The position numbers and the translations under genes were made by a program. This document shows positions 24,433-33,436 of a stretch of 64,000 nucleotides of DNA, one piece after another. Position 1 is the first letter of the stretch. Every line of letters begins with the position of its first letter. The stretch is taken from NCBI GenBank assembly GCA_901538445.1, contig LR594585.1, forward strand, positions 945,500-1,009,499, given 5' to 3'. The DNA comes from Gemmataceae bacterium (GTDB lineage: Bacteria > Planctomycetota > Planctomycetia > Gemmatales > Gemmataceae). The notes under the pieces were generated by a model, which was not told the DNA's origin, did no database searches, and worked only from the letters and a program-made list of their open reading frames with translations.

Positions 24433-26019
24433 TCAGTGGTTGAACCGGAACTCGGAACTCGTGAGCAGCACCCAGACGGCGTCCTCGACGCGGGGCTCGG
24501 GCTTCGCGTCGCCGGTGATGAACGCCACGAACTTCGACACCTCGGCCGGCTTCGGCCGGCGGCCCAGCACGCTCAGGTACAGGTGTTCGACGCGCTTCTC
24601 CCACGGGTCGGTGGACGCCAGCAGTTGGTCGGTGAGGTTGCCCTTCTTGCGGCGGGCGAACACGCGGACCTGCTCGGCGTTGTTCCAGAACAGGTGCTCG
24701 GCGAGGCTCCCCTGGAAGTCGCCCAGGCCGTTCGTCGGCTCGCCGAACGCCCGCATGAAGTAGTCGTCGGGGGTGGGCGGCTTGCCGGCCGCGTCGAAGC
24801 TCGTCGCCGTCCGCAGCGACAGCACAATCTCCTCGGCGGTGAGCGGGCGGACGCGGGCGCGCTCGAAGTGCTTCGGCAGCGCGTCGGTGATGGGTCCGGT
24901 GCCGGCGAGTTGGTACGCCTCGGAGTTCACGACCTCGCGGATCAGCGCCTTCAGGTCGTACTTGCTCGCGGCGAGTGTGCGGGTGAGTGCGGCGAGCAGT
25001 TCGGGGTGCGACGGCGCGTTCTCGGCCTGGAAGTCGTCGGCCGGGTGGACGATGCCGCGGCCCATGAACTGCGCCCACACACGGTTCGCGACCGCACGCG
25101 CGAAGTACGGGTTCTCGGGGGCCACGACCCACTCGGCGAACTTCTCCTTCCGGGAGAACGGCGGCTTCGGGAGCTTCGCGCCGGCCTTCGGCTGTTGCTC
25201 CTTGGCGTCCTTGGGGGCCGGCGGCTCGGTCAGTTCGTCGCCGCCGAGGAACCGCGGCCGCACCGGCTCGCCCTTCTTCCCTGGTTGCTGGTCCTTCGCG
25301 GCTCCGCTGAACAGCACCTCGCCGGTGGCCTTCTCCGCGACGGTGTACGTCTTCGTGTTGCCGGAACTGGTCTCCTCGATGACGACCCGCACGAAGAACC
25401 CGGCCATGCCGTAGAAGTCCTTCTGCGTCCACCGGTCGTAGGGGTGGTCGTGGCACTTCGCGCACCCGAGTTGCGTGCCGAGGAACACGCGACTCACCGC
25501 GATCGTCGCCTCTTCGGGCTGGTTGCGGAACTGCACCTGGAACAGCTCGGTGCCGGGTTGCTCGCCCACCAGCACCTCGCGGGCGACGCGGTCGAACCCG
25601 GTGCCGTCGGCGAACTGCTTCGCGAGCCACGCCTTGAACCCGTCGCGCTTGCGGGTCGCGTCGGCGTTCCCAGGGTGCCGGCCGAACAGCACCTGGTCCC
25701 ACACATCGGCCTGCTGCCGCGCGAACCGCGGGTCGGCGAGGAGCGTGTCGATCAGCTTCTCGCGCTTGGACTCGCGCGCGTCGGCGAGGAACGCGACCGC
25801 TTCGTCGTGGGTGGGAACGGTCCCGACGAGGTCGAGCGTGACGCGGCGGAGGAACTCGGCGTCGCTCGACCGCGGGGCCGGGGCGATGCCGGCCTTCTTC
25901 CAGCCGGCCTTCAACTCGGAGTCGATCACCGCGCGAAGGGGAGGTTCAGCGGCGCGGCCCGCCGGCCCGGAGAGGAGGGCGGCGGCCGCCACGAGCGGGA
26001 GCGAGAGCGAGCAGCGCAT
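24433..26019 (-). CDS. DUF1549/DUF1553 domain secreted protein (PSD-type)
   Basis: 528 residues with signal peptide (MRCSLSLPLVAAAALLSG). DUF1549 spans about 30-230 and includes the LRRVTLDLVGTVPT start, YDRWTQKDFYGMAGFF and CAKCHDHPYDRW. The last is a C-x-x-C-H sequence within the family's own conserved block. DUF1553 spans about 290-528 (NPYFARAVANRVWAQFMGRGIVHPADDF ... AEEIVLSLRTATSFD). The protein is shorter than the planctomycete proteins with an added N-terminal cytochrome domain. Probably the first structural gene of a unit with DUF1501 and WD40. Function unknown; surface-associated carbohydrate-related work is often suggested for these families but not shown here. Confidence 0.88.
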   Translation of the reverse strand: MRCSLSLPLVAAAALLSGPAGRAAEPPLRAVIDSELKAGWKKAGIAPAPRSSDAEFLRRVTLDLVGTVPTHDEAVAFLADARESKREKLIDTLLADPRFARQQADVWDQVLFGRHPGNADATRKRDGFKAWLAKQFADGTGFDRVAREVLVGEQPGTELFQVQFRNQPEEATIAVSRVFLGTQLGCAKCHDHPYDRWTQKDFYGMAGFFVRVVIEETSSGNTKTYTVAEKATGEVLFSGAAKDQQPGKKGEPVRPRFLGGDELTEPPAPKDAKEQQPKAGAKLPKPPFSRKEKFAEWVVAPENPYFARAVANRVWAQFMGRGIVHPADDFQAENAPSHPELLAALTRTLAASKYDLKALIREVVNSEAYQLAGTGPITDALPKHFERARVRPLTAEEIVLSLRTATSFDAAGKPPTPDDYFMRAFGEPTNGLGDFQGSLAEHLFWNNAEQVRVFARRKKGNLTDQLLASTDPWEKRVEHLYLSVLGRRPKPAEVSKFVAFITGDAKPEPRVEDAVWVLLTSSEFRFNH

Positions 26020-26061
26020 CGGATGGCCTCGTGCGGGCCGGGCGGGCGGGACCGGGGCGGC

Positions 26062-26346
26062 TCAGGCGGCCGCCCCGATAATAATCGCGGGTTCGTCGCC
26101 GTCGCCGGCGGCCACGTCCACCACGTCGATGAGCCGGGACACGCGGCGTGTGATCAGGCTCGCGCTGCGGGCGTCGGCGCGGAAGGTGATCGAAATCACC
26201 GCCGCGGTGGTGTCGGTGGCGCACCGCTCCAGGCGGAGCGAGTCCACGGCGACGTTCACCGACGAAAACGCCTGCGCCACGCACGTCAACAGGCCGGGGG
26301 TGTTCACCCCGACGACGCGCAATACCTGATCCTGCTGCGTCTCCAT
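26062..26346 (-). CDS. Stand-alone ACT domain protein (IlvN-like)
   Basis: 94 residues forming essentially a single ACT domain: VLRVVGVNTPGLLTCVAQAFSSVNVAVDSL is the beta-alpha-beta start with the ligand-site Gly, followed by AAVISITFRAD and a second helix. It resembles the regulatory small subunit of acetohydroxyacid synthase, but lacks the C-terminal extension of IlvN and has no ilvB beside it. ACT domains bind amino acids allosterically; partner and ligand are unknown. The ATG at 26346 has a strong GGAGG 5 nt upstream. It ends 42 nt before the DUF1549 start, so it may be co-transcribed. Confidence 0.75.
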   Translation of the reverse strand: METQQDQVLRVVGVNTPGLLTCVAQAFSSVNVAVDSLRLERCATDTTAAVISITFRADARSASLITRRVSRLIDVVDVAAGDGDEPAIIIGAAA

Positions 26347-26536
26347 GCGACCTCCGAGGGGACGCCCCCGGCCGGGTGCCGGGGAGCGGGTACGGAACAG
26401 CGTAGCACACCGGCCCGCGGTTGCGAGAGGCACCAGGCGTTACGCCGCAGGCTTGTCAATCTGTCAATCGAACGAGGCCCCGCGACCCACCCGCGGCGTA
26501 CAACAATCCCGCTGCCCCCTCTCACGGAACCCTCCC

Positions 26537-28141
26537 ATGACGCTGCCCGTTCGCTGCGGCCTGCTCGCCGCGCTCCTTCTGGCCCCCGCCGCGGCGCGCG
26601 CCGCCGACCCGGCGAAGCCGAACGTCCTTCTCGTCCTCGTGGACGACATGGGATTCTCCGACGCCGGGTGCTACGGCGGCGAGATCGCGACCCCGAACCT
26701 CGACGCGCTCGCCGCGAACGGGCTGCGGTTCACGCAGTTCTACAACACCGGTCGGTGCTGGCCGTCGCGGGCCGCGGTCCTCACCGGGTACTACGCGCAG
26801 CAGGTGCGCCGCGACGTCGTCCCCGGCGTGAAGAGCGGGGCACAGGGCGTGCGGCCGGCGTGGGCGCGGCTCCTGCCCGAGATGCTGAAGGCGCAGGGCT
26901 ACCGGTCGTACCACTCGGGCAAGTGGCACGTCGATGGTAAGACCCTCGACGGCGGGTTCGACCGCTCGTACAGCCTCAACGACCACGACCGGCACTTCGG
27001 CCCGAAGCAGCACACCGAGGACGACAAGCCGCTGCCCCCGGCGAAACCCGGCGACGGGTACTACTCCAGCACCGCGATCGCCGACCACGCGATCAGGTGC
27101 CTCAAGGAGCACGCGGAGAAGCACGCCGACAAGCCGTTCTTCGAGTACCTCGCGTTCACCGCCCCCCACTTCCCGGTCCACGCCCCTGCCGAGGACGTCG
27201 CGAAGTACCGCAAGCTCTACCTCGACGGGTGGGACGCGCTCCGCTACGCGCGGTGGAAGCGGCTCCGGGAGTTGAAGATCGGCGGCGCTTCGCTTTCCCC
27301 GATCGAGCGCGAGGTCGGGCCGCCGTACCCGTTCCCAGACGCGATCAAGAAACTCGGGCCGAACGAGCTGAACCGCCCGCTGGTGTGGAAGGACCTGACC
27401 GCCGAGCAGCGCGAGTTCCAGGCGGGCAAGATGGCCGTCCACGCCGCGATGGTGGACCGCCTCGACCGCGAGGTCGGCCGCGTGCTCGCGCAGATCAAGG
27501 CGATGGGCGCGACCGACAACACGCTCGTCATGTTCATGTCGGACAACGGCGCTACGGCGGAGATCATGGTCCGCGGCGACGGGCACGACCCGGCGGCCGA
27601 GCCAGGCTCCGCGGAGACGTTCCTGAGCATCGGGCCGGGGTGGGCGAGCCTGTGCAACACGCCGTTCCGCCGGCACAAGTCGTGGGTCCACGAGGGCGGC
27701 ATCTCGACGCCGCTCATCGTCTCGTGGCCGAAGGGGATCAGTGCGAGGGGCGAACTCCGGCACACGCCCGGCCACCTGATCGACCTCGTGCCGACGGTCC
27801 TCGAAGTGACCGGCGCGAAGCGGCTCGAGACGTGGGAGGGCCAGCCCGTGCCCGCTCCCCCCGGGAAGAGCCTCGTGCCGGCGCTCGCGAAGGACGTCAC
27901 GATCGCCCGCGACTCGCTGTGGTGGCAGCACGAGGGCAACCGGGCGCTGCGGGTCGGCGACTGGAAGATCGTCGCGGCCGGGAAGGACGCGGCGTGGGAG
28001 CTCTACGACCTGAGCACCGACCGCTCCGAGACGAAGAACCTCGCGGCCGACCAGCCCGAGAAGCTCCGCGAACTCGTGGACCGCTGGACCAAGGAGACCG
28101 AGGCGCACGCCGCGCTGGCGCGTGAAAACTTGAAGAAGTAG
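26537..28141 (+). CDS. Secreted arylsulfatase-family sulfatase
   Basis: 534 residues with signal peptide (MTLPVRCGLLAALLLAPAAARA). The sulfatase signature C-x-P-S-R is present as CWPSR, so Cys74 should be converted to formylglycine. The following T-G (AAVLTG) completes the motif. Metal-binding Asp36-Asp37 are in VLLVLVDDMGFSD, and NVLLVLVDDMG..TPNLDALAANG is typical of the family. GKWHVDG and MSDNGA are also visible. Type I sulfatases hydrolyse sulfate esters of polysaccharides. The needed formylglycine-generating enzyme is not in the window. Confidence 0.93.
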   Translation: MTLPVRCGLLAALLLAPAAARAADPAKPNVLLVLVDDMGFSDAGCYGGEIATPNLDALAANGLRFTQFYNTGRCWPSRAAVLTGYYAQQVRRDVVPGVKSGAQGVRPAWARLLPEMLKAQGYRSYHSGKWHVDGKTLDGGFDRSYSLNDHDRHFGPKQHTEDDKPLPPAKPGDGYYSSTAIADHAIRCLKEHAEKHADKPFFEYLAFTAPHFPVHAPAEDVAKYRKLYLDGWDALRYARWKRLRELKIGGASLSPIEREVGPPYPFPDAIKKLGPNELNRPLVWKDLTAEQREFQAGKMAVHAAMVDRLDREVGRVLAQIKAMGATDNTLVMFMSDNGATAEIMVRGDGHDPAAEPGSAETFLSIGPGWASLCNTPFRRHKSWVHEGGISTPLIVSWPKGISARGELRHTPGHLIDLVPTVLEVTGAKRLETWEGQPVPAPPGKSLVPALAKDVTIARDSLWWQHEGNRALRVGDWKIVAAGKDAAWELYDLSTDRSETKNLAADQPEKLRELVDRWTKETEAHAALARENLKK

Positions 28142-28181
28142 GCAGGGTGATTCGCAGAGGCAGAGAGGGCGGGAAGGAAAT

Positions 28182-28289
28182 CGGGCACGGGCACGCACGC
28201 GGGCACGGAGGTGAGCCCGATGCGTGGGCGGCCCGGTGTCGGTCCCGTCTCCCCTCGGTGCCCGTGCCCCAGCCCGTGCCCGTGCCCGG
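28182..28289. repeat. Palindrome of GTGCCC/GGGCAC words between convergent genes
   Basis: CGGGCACGGGCACG at 28182-28195 is mirrored by CGTGCCCGTGCCCG at 28276-28289, and further GGGCAC/GTGCCC words pair inside. It lies between the sulfatase and DUF1501 stop codons and may act as a bidirectional terminator. Confidence 0.7.
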
Positions 28290-28338
28290 TTGCTGTGTTC
28301 TGCCCCGAGGCCCGCTGACAGGCTCCTGAACGCGCCCG

Positions 28339-29733
28339 TTACCCCCCGAGTGCGCCGGGGATGGGGTTCGGCTCGCCGAGCCGCGAGATCGCGCTCAGGG
28401 CCGGCTTGAGCCGGGCCTGGCCCATGTCGAAGGTGGTGTGCAGGAGCGTCGAGATCAGGTTCGGCGCGCCGACGGCGTCCGATGCGGCCTCACCGCCGTC
28501 GCGGGTCGAGCGGCCGATCACCTTCCCGCGGGCCGCGCCGCCGCCGTACAGCAAGAGCGGCGCGAGCTTGGCCCAGTGGTCGCGGCCGCTGTTCTTGTTC
28601 AGCCGCGGGGTGCGGCCCATCTCGCCCGTCGCCACCAGCAGGATCTTGTCGCTCAGCCCGCGGGCCTCCAGGTCGTCGATGAACGCCGCGACCGCGTGGT
28701 CGAACGCGCGGCCGACCGCCTCCATGCCGTCCCTCACGTTCAGGTTGTTGCCGTCGGCGTGCATGTCCCACACGCCCTCGTACCCGGTGTGGACCGTGAC
28801 GAACCCGCACCCGGCCTCGCACAGCCGCCGCGCCAGGAGCAGCGCCTTGCCCACCGACTTCGCGTGGCCGGTGTAGTACCCGCGCTTGCCGCGGGCCGAC
28901 TTGTCCCAGTTGTGCTTCGCGGCGTACTTCGCCGTGTCGTACTTCGCGAGCACCTTCGGGTCCTCGCGGCTCAGGTCGAGCGCGCTGGCGACGGCCCCGC
29001 TCACGAGCACCTCGCACGCCTGCCGCTGGCCGCGGTCGAAGTCGCGGAGCTGCGAGTCGCCCTCGACGTCCTCGCGGAGGTCGTCAAACCCCGCGAGCAG
29101 CGCGCGGCGGTCCTTGAACCGGTCGGGGGCGAGGTTCAGCCGCAGGTCCTTCTGGAGCTGCCCGCCCTCGCCGGGGATGAACGGGGCGTAGGCCGCGCCG
29201 ACCGCGCCGGTCTGCGCGAAGTCGCCGCGGCCCTGGCCCTTCGCCACGTCCTTGCACACCGCCTGCGGGAACACGACCGCGTTCGTCGGCGTCGCGGTGG
29301 CCGGGTGCGTCGCGCCGACGACCGACGAGTACAGCGAGCCGATGTTCGCGTTCTGCGTGTCCGGCCCGACGAGGGGCTGGATGTTGTGCCCGCCGTTGCC
29401 GGTCGCGAACGACCGCACCACGGTGAACTTGTCGGCCCGCGCCGCGAGTTGCTCCATTGTTTCGCCGAAGACCACGCCCGGCAGAGCCGTCTTGACGACG
29501 CCGCCGACGGTGCGGATCTCGACCGGCTCGTCGGGCTTCGGGTCGAACGTCTCGAACTGGCTCGGGCCGCCCTGCTGGAACAGGAAGATGACCGACCTCC
29601 CGGTCTCGAGGGTCGGGGACGCAGCGCGTGCGGCGCAGAGCGACGACAGCGACAGGCCGCCGAGGGCGAGCCCGCCCACGGTGAGGAACCGGCGGCGGTT
29701 CGGCTGGGCAGCGGAAGTGTGGACGGCGAGCAT
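28339..29733 (-). CDS. DUF1501 family protein, second copy
   Basis: 464 residues. The leader MLAVHTSAAQPNRRRFLTVGGLALGG has an N-R-R-R-F-L Tat-like motif. The core shows SVIFLFQQGGPSQFETFDPKP, FTVVRSFATGNGGHNIQPLVG and ILLVATGEMGRTPRLNKNSGRDHW, the expected DUF1501 blocks. It differs from the copy at 23064-24335 and has no DUF1549 neighbour. The start at 29733 is chosen for the Tat leader; the frame is open well upstream but without homology. Divergent from the hydrolase gene at 29981. Confidence 0.88.
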   Translation of the reverse strand: MLAVHTSAAQPNRRRFLTVGGLALGGLSLSSLCAARAASPTLETGRSVIFLFQQGGPSQFETFDPKPDEPVEIRTVGGVVKTALPGVVFGETMEQLAARADKFTVVRSFATGNGGHNIQPLVGPDTQNANIGSLYSSVVGATHPATATPTNAVVFPQAVCKDVAKGQGRGDFAQTGAVGAAYAPFIPGEGGQLQKDLRLNLAPDRFKDRRALLAGFDDLREDVEGDSQLRDFDRGQRQACEVLVSGAVASALDLSREDPKVLAKYDTAKYAAKHNWDKSARGKRGYYTGHAKSVGKALLLARRLCEAGCGFVTVHTGYEGVWDMHADGNNLNVRDGMEAVGRAFDHAVAAFIDDLEARGLSDKILLVATGEMGRTPRLNKNSGRDHWAKLAPLLLYGGGAARGKVIGRSTRDGGEAASDAVGAPNLISTLLHTTFDMGQARLKPALSAISRLGEPNPIPGALGG

Positions 29734-29980
29734 CGTGGGGTCTCGCGGCGGGGTGGGAGGAGGCGGGGGCGGGGCGTGCTGGCGGGGGCAGGCTGGCAGA
29801 CCTGCACCGGTATTGGAACACACGCGGCCGTTGCGAGCAAGGCGCAGGAGCGGAAGGAGCGGGTCCCCTTTGGCCGATTGCCCAAACCGTTGTGAACCCG
29901 AATCCGCTCGCCCGCCCGCGCCGGGCCGCTTACCATCCGAATCCCGCTCGCCGCGTTCCCAGACCGATCCGGGTGCCGCC

Positions 29981-32215
29981 ATGACGCAAATTCGCACGCT
30001 GCTCGCCGCACTCGCACTCGCGGCGGTCGCCGCCGACTTCCAGGACGTTGATCCCGGCGTGTTCCCGAGCAACGACCCCCGTGCCAACGACCTGCCGAAG
30101 ATGATGGCGGCCGACGCACGTGCGCGGACGCAAGAGGCCAGCCTCCGCGAGTCGAAGGCGTTCGCGGCCGTCGGCACGAAGGCGCAGTGTGAGGCGTACC
30201 GCGACGCTCGAATCGCAGCGCTTCGCGCGTCGCTCGGCACGTTCCCCGAAGCGCCCAAGGACGGGCGGGTGCAGGTGACCCGCGAACTCGCCGGCGACGG
30301 GTTCCGCATCCACAACGTGCTGTACGAGTCGCGGCCCGGGGTGTGGGTGTCGGCGAACCTGTACCTCCCCGCGAAGCCGCCCGAAAAGATGCCCGGCATT
30401 CTGATCTCGACGGCGCACCACACGGCGAAGACGAACGGCGAACTGCAAGACATGGGGATGACCTGGGCGCGGGCCGGGGCCGCGGTGCTGGTACCCGATG
30501 CGTTCGGGTACGGCGAGCGCCGCCAGCACGACTTCCGCACCGACAAGGACTACGAGAAGCCGTTCCGCGCCGGCCGCCAGGACTACTACTTCCGGTACAA
30601 CTCGAACCTGCAACTCAGCGCAATCGGCGACGGCCTCATGGGCTGGATGGTCTGGGATCTGATGCGGGGCGTTGACGTGCTGCTGACGCAACCCGGCATC
30701 GACCGCGACCGCATCATCCTGCTCGGCGCGGTGGCGGGCGGCGGCGATCCCGCGGGGGTGACGGCGGCGCTCGACCCGCGGATCGCGTGCGTGGCCCCGT
30801 TCAACTTCGGCGGGTGGCAGCCCGAGTCGTCGGTGGTCGAGAACCCGGACCGCGACTTCGTGTGGTTTGGCGACGCCTACTGGGAGAGCACCCGCGGCCT
30901 GCGGTTCGGGGCGCGCGACGGGTTCGCCCACTACGCGATCGTCGGCAGCGTCGCGCCGCGAAAGGTGATCTACGGGCACGAGTTCGCCTGGAGCGGCGAC
31001 CGCGATCCGGCGTGGCCGCGAATGCAGAAAATCTTCGGCTTCTACGAGGCGAAGGCGGGCATCGTTCCCGTTCACGGCAAGGGGAGCGTGAAGGGGCCGG
31101 GCGGCCCGGACAACACGCACTGCACGCACATCGGCCCGGTCCACCGTGCGGGGATCTACCCGCTGCTCAAGGAGTGGTTCGGGATGCCGGTGCCGGTCGA
31201 GTACAGCATGCGCCGCACCGGCGACGAACTGATGTGCTGGACCGACGCGGCGCGGGCCGAGTTGAAGCCGCGACCGGTGCGCGAGGTGATCGCCGAGCTC
31301 GCCGTGCAGCGCCGCTCGGCCGCGCTCGCGAAGCTCCCGGCTGATGCGGCTGAGCGCCGAGAAGCGCTCCGCAAGTTGTGGACCGGCGCACTCGGCAACG
31401 TCGAGCCGCAAGCGAACCCGAAGGTGATCGCCGGCGCGACCGAGGACGTTCCCGGCGGCACGCTCGCTCGCTTCGCACTTGAGACCGACGCCGGGATCAC
31501 GGTGCCGCTACTCCTCGTCACGCCGAAGGACGCGAAGGGGCCGGTGCACGCGGCTGTCGTCGTGTCGCAGGCCGGGAAGCGTGCGTTCCTCAAGGAGCGA
31601 AGTGAAGTTGTCGCGGTGCTGCTCAAGGCCGGTGTCGCGGTGTGCCTCGTGGACGTCCGCGGGACCGGCGAGACGCGACCCGGCGACGGTGCCGGCCGCG
31701 GCAGTTCGCGAACCTCGGTCTCGCAGGCGAACCTGATCCTCGGTCAACCGGTGCTGGGCGCGCAGCTCCGCGACCTGCGAACGGTGACGCGCTGGCTCGC
31801 GTCCCGCGACGGCATCGACGGCCGTCGGCTCGCCGTGTGGGGCGACTCGTTCGCGAAGGTGAACCCGCCCGACGCGAAGATCGCGGTGCCGCTTGACGCG
31901 GACGGCCCGGCCGTCAGCGAACCCGGCGGCGCGAACCTCGCGCTGCTGCTGGGCCTGTTCGAGGACGGCGTGGTCGCGGTCCACGCCCGCGGCGGTCTCG
32001 ACCCCGCCGAGACGTTCTCCGGCAGCGCGTACCTTTACGTCCCGCACGACGCGATCGTTCCGTCGCCGGTGCAGGTCGCGACCCTCGCCCCGCTGCTCGG
32101 GAAGCCGGTGAACTACGACGCACCGGTCGATGCCCAGAACCGCCCGACCAGTGACAAGGCGATGTCACCCGCCGACGCCGCCGCGTGGGTGGCCGGGAAG
32201 CTGCGGGCGAAGTGA
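29981..32215 (+). CDS. Secreted double alpha/beta-hydrolase (acetylxylan-esterase-like)
   Basis: 744 residues with a short hydrophobic leader (LLAALALAAVAADF). Two alpha/beta-hydrolase modules are visible. The first (about 60-430) has GVWVSANLYLPAKPPEKMPGILI and an elbow region RIILLGAVAGGGDPAG in which Val251 stands where a nucleophilic Ser would be expected (G-A-V-A-G). The second (about 480-744) has VPLLLVTPKD, CLVDVRGTGETRPGDG and RLAVWGDSFAK with a usual G-D-S-F-A elbow (Ser623). Thus only the second looks catalytic. Relatives are annotated acetylxylan esterases or prolyl-oligopeptidase-like. Its stop is 1 nt from the stop of the convergent regulator gene. Confidence 0.78.
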   Translation: MTQIRTLLAALALAAVAADFQDVDPGVFPSNDPRANDLPKMMAADARARTQEASLRESKAFAAVGTKAQCEAYRDARIAALRASLGTFPEAPKDGRVQVTRELAGDGFRIHNVLYESRPGVWVSANLYLPAKPPEKMPGILISTAHHTAKTNGELQDMGMTWARAGAAVLVPDAFGYGERRQHDFRTDKDYEKPFRAGRQDYYFRYNSNLQLSAIGDGLMGWMVWDLMRGVDVLLTQPGIDRDRIILLGAVAGGGDPAGVTAALDPRIACVAPFNFGGWQPESSVVENPDRDFVWFGDAYWESTRGLRFGARDGFAHYAIVGSVAPRKVIYGHEFAWSGDRDPAWPRMQKIFGFYEAKAGIVPVHGKGSVKGPGGPDNTHCTHIGPVHRAGIYPLLKEWFGMPVPVEYSMRRTGDELMCWTDAARAELKPRPVREVIAELAVQRRSAALAKLPADAAERREALRKLWTGALGNVEPQANPKVIAGATEDVPGGTLARFALETDAGITVPLLLVTPKDAKGPVHAAVVVSQAGKRAFLKERSEVVAVLLKAGVAVCLVDVRGTGETRPGDGAGRGSSRTSVSQANLILGQPVLGAQLRDLRTVTRWLASRDGIDGRRLAVWGDSFAKVNPPDAKIAVPLDADGPAVSEPGGANLALLLGLFEDGVVAVHARGGLDPAETFSGSAYLYVPHDAIVPSPVQVATLAPLLGKPVNYDAPVDAQNRPTSDKAMSPADAAAWVAGKLRAK

Positions 32216-32216
32216 C

Positions 32217-33329
32217 CTACTCCCGCGCCGCGGCGGTGGTCTGACCGGGTACGAGGCTGTGTGCGCCGAGGTGGTACTCGGGCTTCAGCGGTGGGGGGCC
32301 GGGCCGGAGGAGCGCTCGCACGGCCGCCGCGCCGAGTTCGTACCAGTCGGCCTGGTGCGACGTCAGCCCCGGCACCTCCTCGCCGCCGCCGCCCAGCACG
32401 CTCACGTCGTCCGGCACCCGCACGTTGTGCCGGCGCAGCTCGTCGATCACGAGCCGCGAAACGGTGTTGTTGAAGCAGTACACGGCCGTCGGCCGCGGCG
32501 CGAGCGCGAGCAGGTGCTGCACGGCCCGGCGCGCCCCGGCGGGGGTCAGTTCCACCGCGACCTCCCACGCGCGCCGCCGCGGCAGGTCGGCGTCGCGGAG
32601 CCCCTGGCGGTAGCCGTCGAGCCGCCACGGGTTCAGGTCGGTCTGCCGCCAGTTCACGAACGCGATCCGCTTGTGCCCGAGGCCCGCGAGGTGCGCCACG
32701 GCGAGCCGCGCGCCGCCGGCCGAGTCGTCGCGAACGCAGTGGACCCCCGGCAGGCTCAGGTCGTGGTCGAGCAGCGCCAGCGGCAGCCCCGACCCGGTCG
32801 CGCGGCGGAGCAACTTCTCCTCGCCGTAGTGCGCGAAGACGACGCCCTTGAGCTGGTCCCGGTGCGGGAGGTCGGTGAACGCCTGGCCGATGCGGGTGTG
32901 CGGCGCGTGCTGCACGACCACCCGGAGCCCGGCGCGCCCGGCCTCCTCGACGGCCCCCTGCAGCATCAGGCCGGCGATCGAGCGGGTGGCCGCTTCCGCT
33001 TGCGACGGCCCGGCGCTGTACCCGGCCTGGAGGTACGCGAGGGCGGTCGGCTCGGCGGCCGGCACGCGGTCCGGCAGTTCTGGTGCGCGGAGCAGCGTCC
33101 CGCGGCGGCGGATCTTCACGAGCAGCCCCTCGCGCTGGAGCGCGTCGGCGGCGAGCCGGACCGTCTCGCGGCTGACCCCGAGTTGCTCGGCGAGCTTCAC
33201 CTCAGTCGGGAGCTTCCCGTCGGCGAACTGCCCGCGGGCGATGGCCTCGCGCAGGAGTTGCTCGACGCGGGTGGTGAGGCTCGGCGGGCGGCCGAGGCGC
33301 TCGAACGGTGCGGGCTCGGGGTCGGGCAC
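32217..33329 (-). CDS. GntR-type regulator with LacI-like sensor domain
   Basis: 370 residues. The winged helix of the GntR family is at about 17-81 (LREAIARGQFADGKLPTEVKLAEQLGVSRETVRLAADAL, shown in part). It is followed by a LacI/periplasmic-binding-protein-like domain (about 95-360: LKGVVFAHYGEE, LALLDHD, GHKRIAFVNWR, AVYCFNN, DDVSVLGGGG). This pairing is that of AraR-type sugar-responsive repressors. The start is the GTG at 33329 with a GGAG 10 nt upstream. An inverted repeat and a TATAAT lie just upstream, consistent with autoregulation. It probably controls nearby catabolic genes, which is inference. Confidence 0.85.
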   Translation of the reverse strand: MPDPEPAPFERLGRPPSLTTRVEQLLREAIARGQFADGKLPTEVKLAEQLGVSRETVRLAADALQREGLLVKIRRRGTLLRAPELPDRVPAAEPTALAYLQAGYSAGPSQAEAATRSIAGLMLQGAVEEAGRAGLRVVVQHAPHTRIGQAFTDLPHRDQLKGVVFAHYGEEKLLRRATGSGLPLALLDHDLSLPGVHCVRDDSAGGARLAVAHLAGLGHKRIAFVNWRQTDLNPWRLDGYRQGLRDADLPRRRAWEVAVELTPAGARRAVQHLLALAPRPTAVYCFNNTVSRLVIDELRRHNVRVPDDVSVLGGGGEEVPGLTSHQADWYELGAAAVRALLRPGPPPLKPEYHLGAHSLVPGQTTAAARE

Positions 33330-33360
33330 GGCGGGGCTCCGCGGGGGTGGCTCGCGGAGA

Positions 33361-33396
33361 TTATACCGATTCACAGCGCGTATGTTTGAACGCGCG
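33361..33396 (-). promoter_or_regulatory. Promoter and candidate operator of the GntR/LacI regulator
   Basis: On the minus strand TATAAT (complement of 33361-33366) is 31 nt before the GTG start. An inverted repeat GCGCGT-N8-ACGCGC (33377-33396) sits across the -35 position, where a bound repressor would block the promoter. Confidence 0.5.
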
Positions 33397-33436
33397 AGTG
33401 CCGTGCCGGGGGCCGGGAAGTGCGTGGGCGGCGACG

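Noticed and set aside
25448-25483. Haem c-binding CxxCH in the DUF1549 protein
   Set aside because: CAKCH is part of the conserved DUF1549 block; a separate cytochrome domain with an axial Met is not visible.
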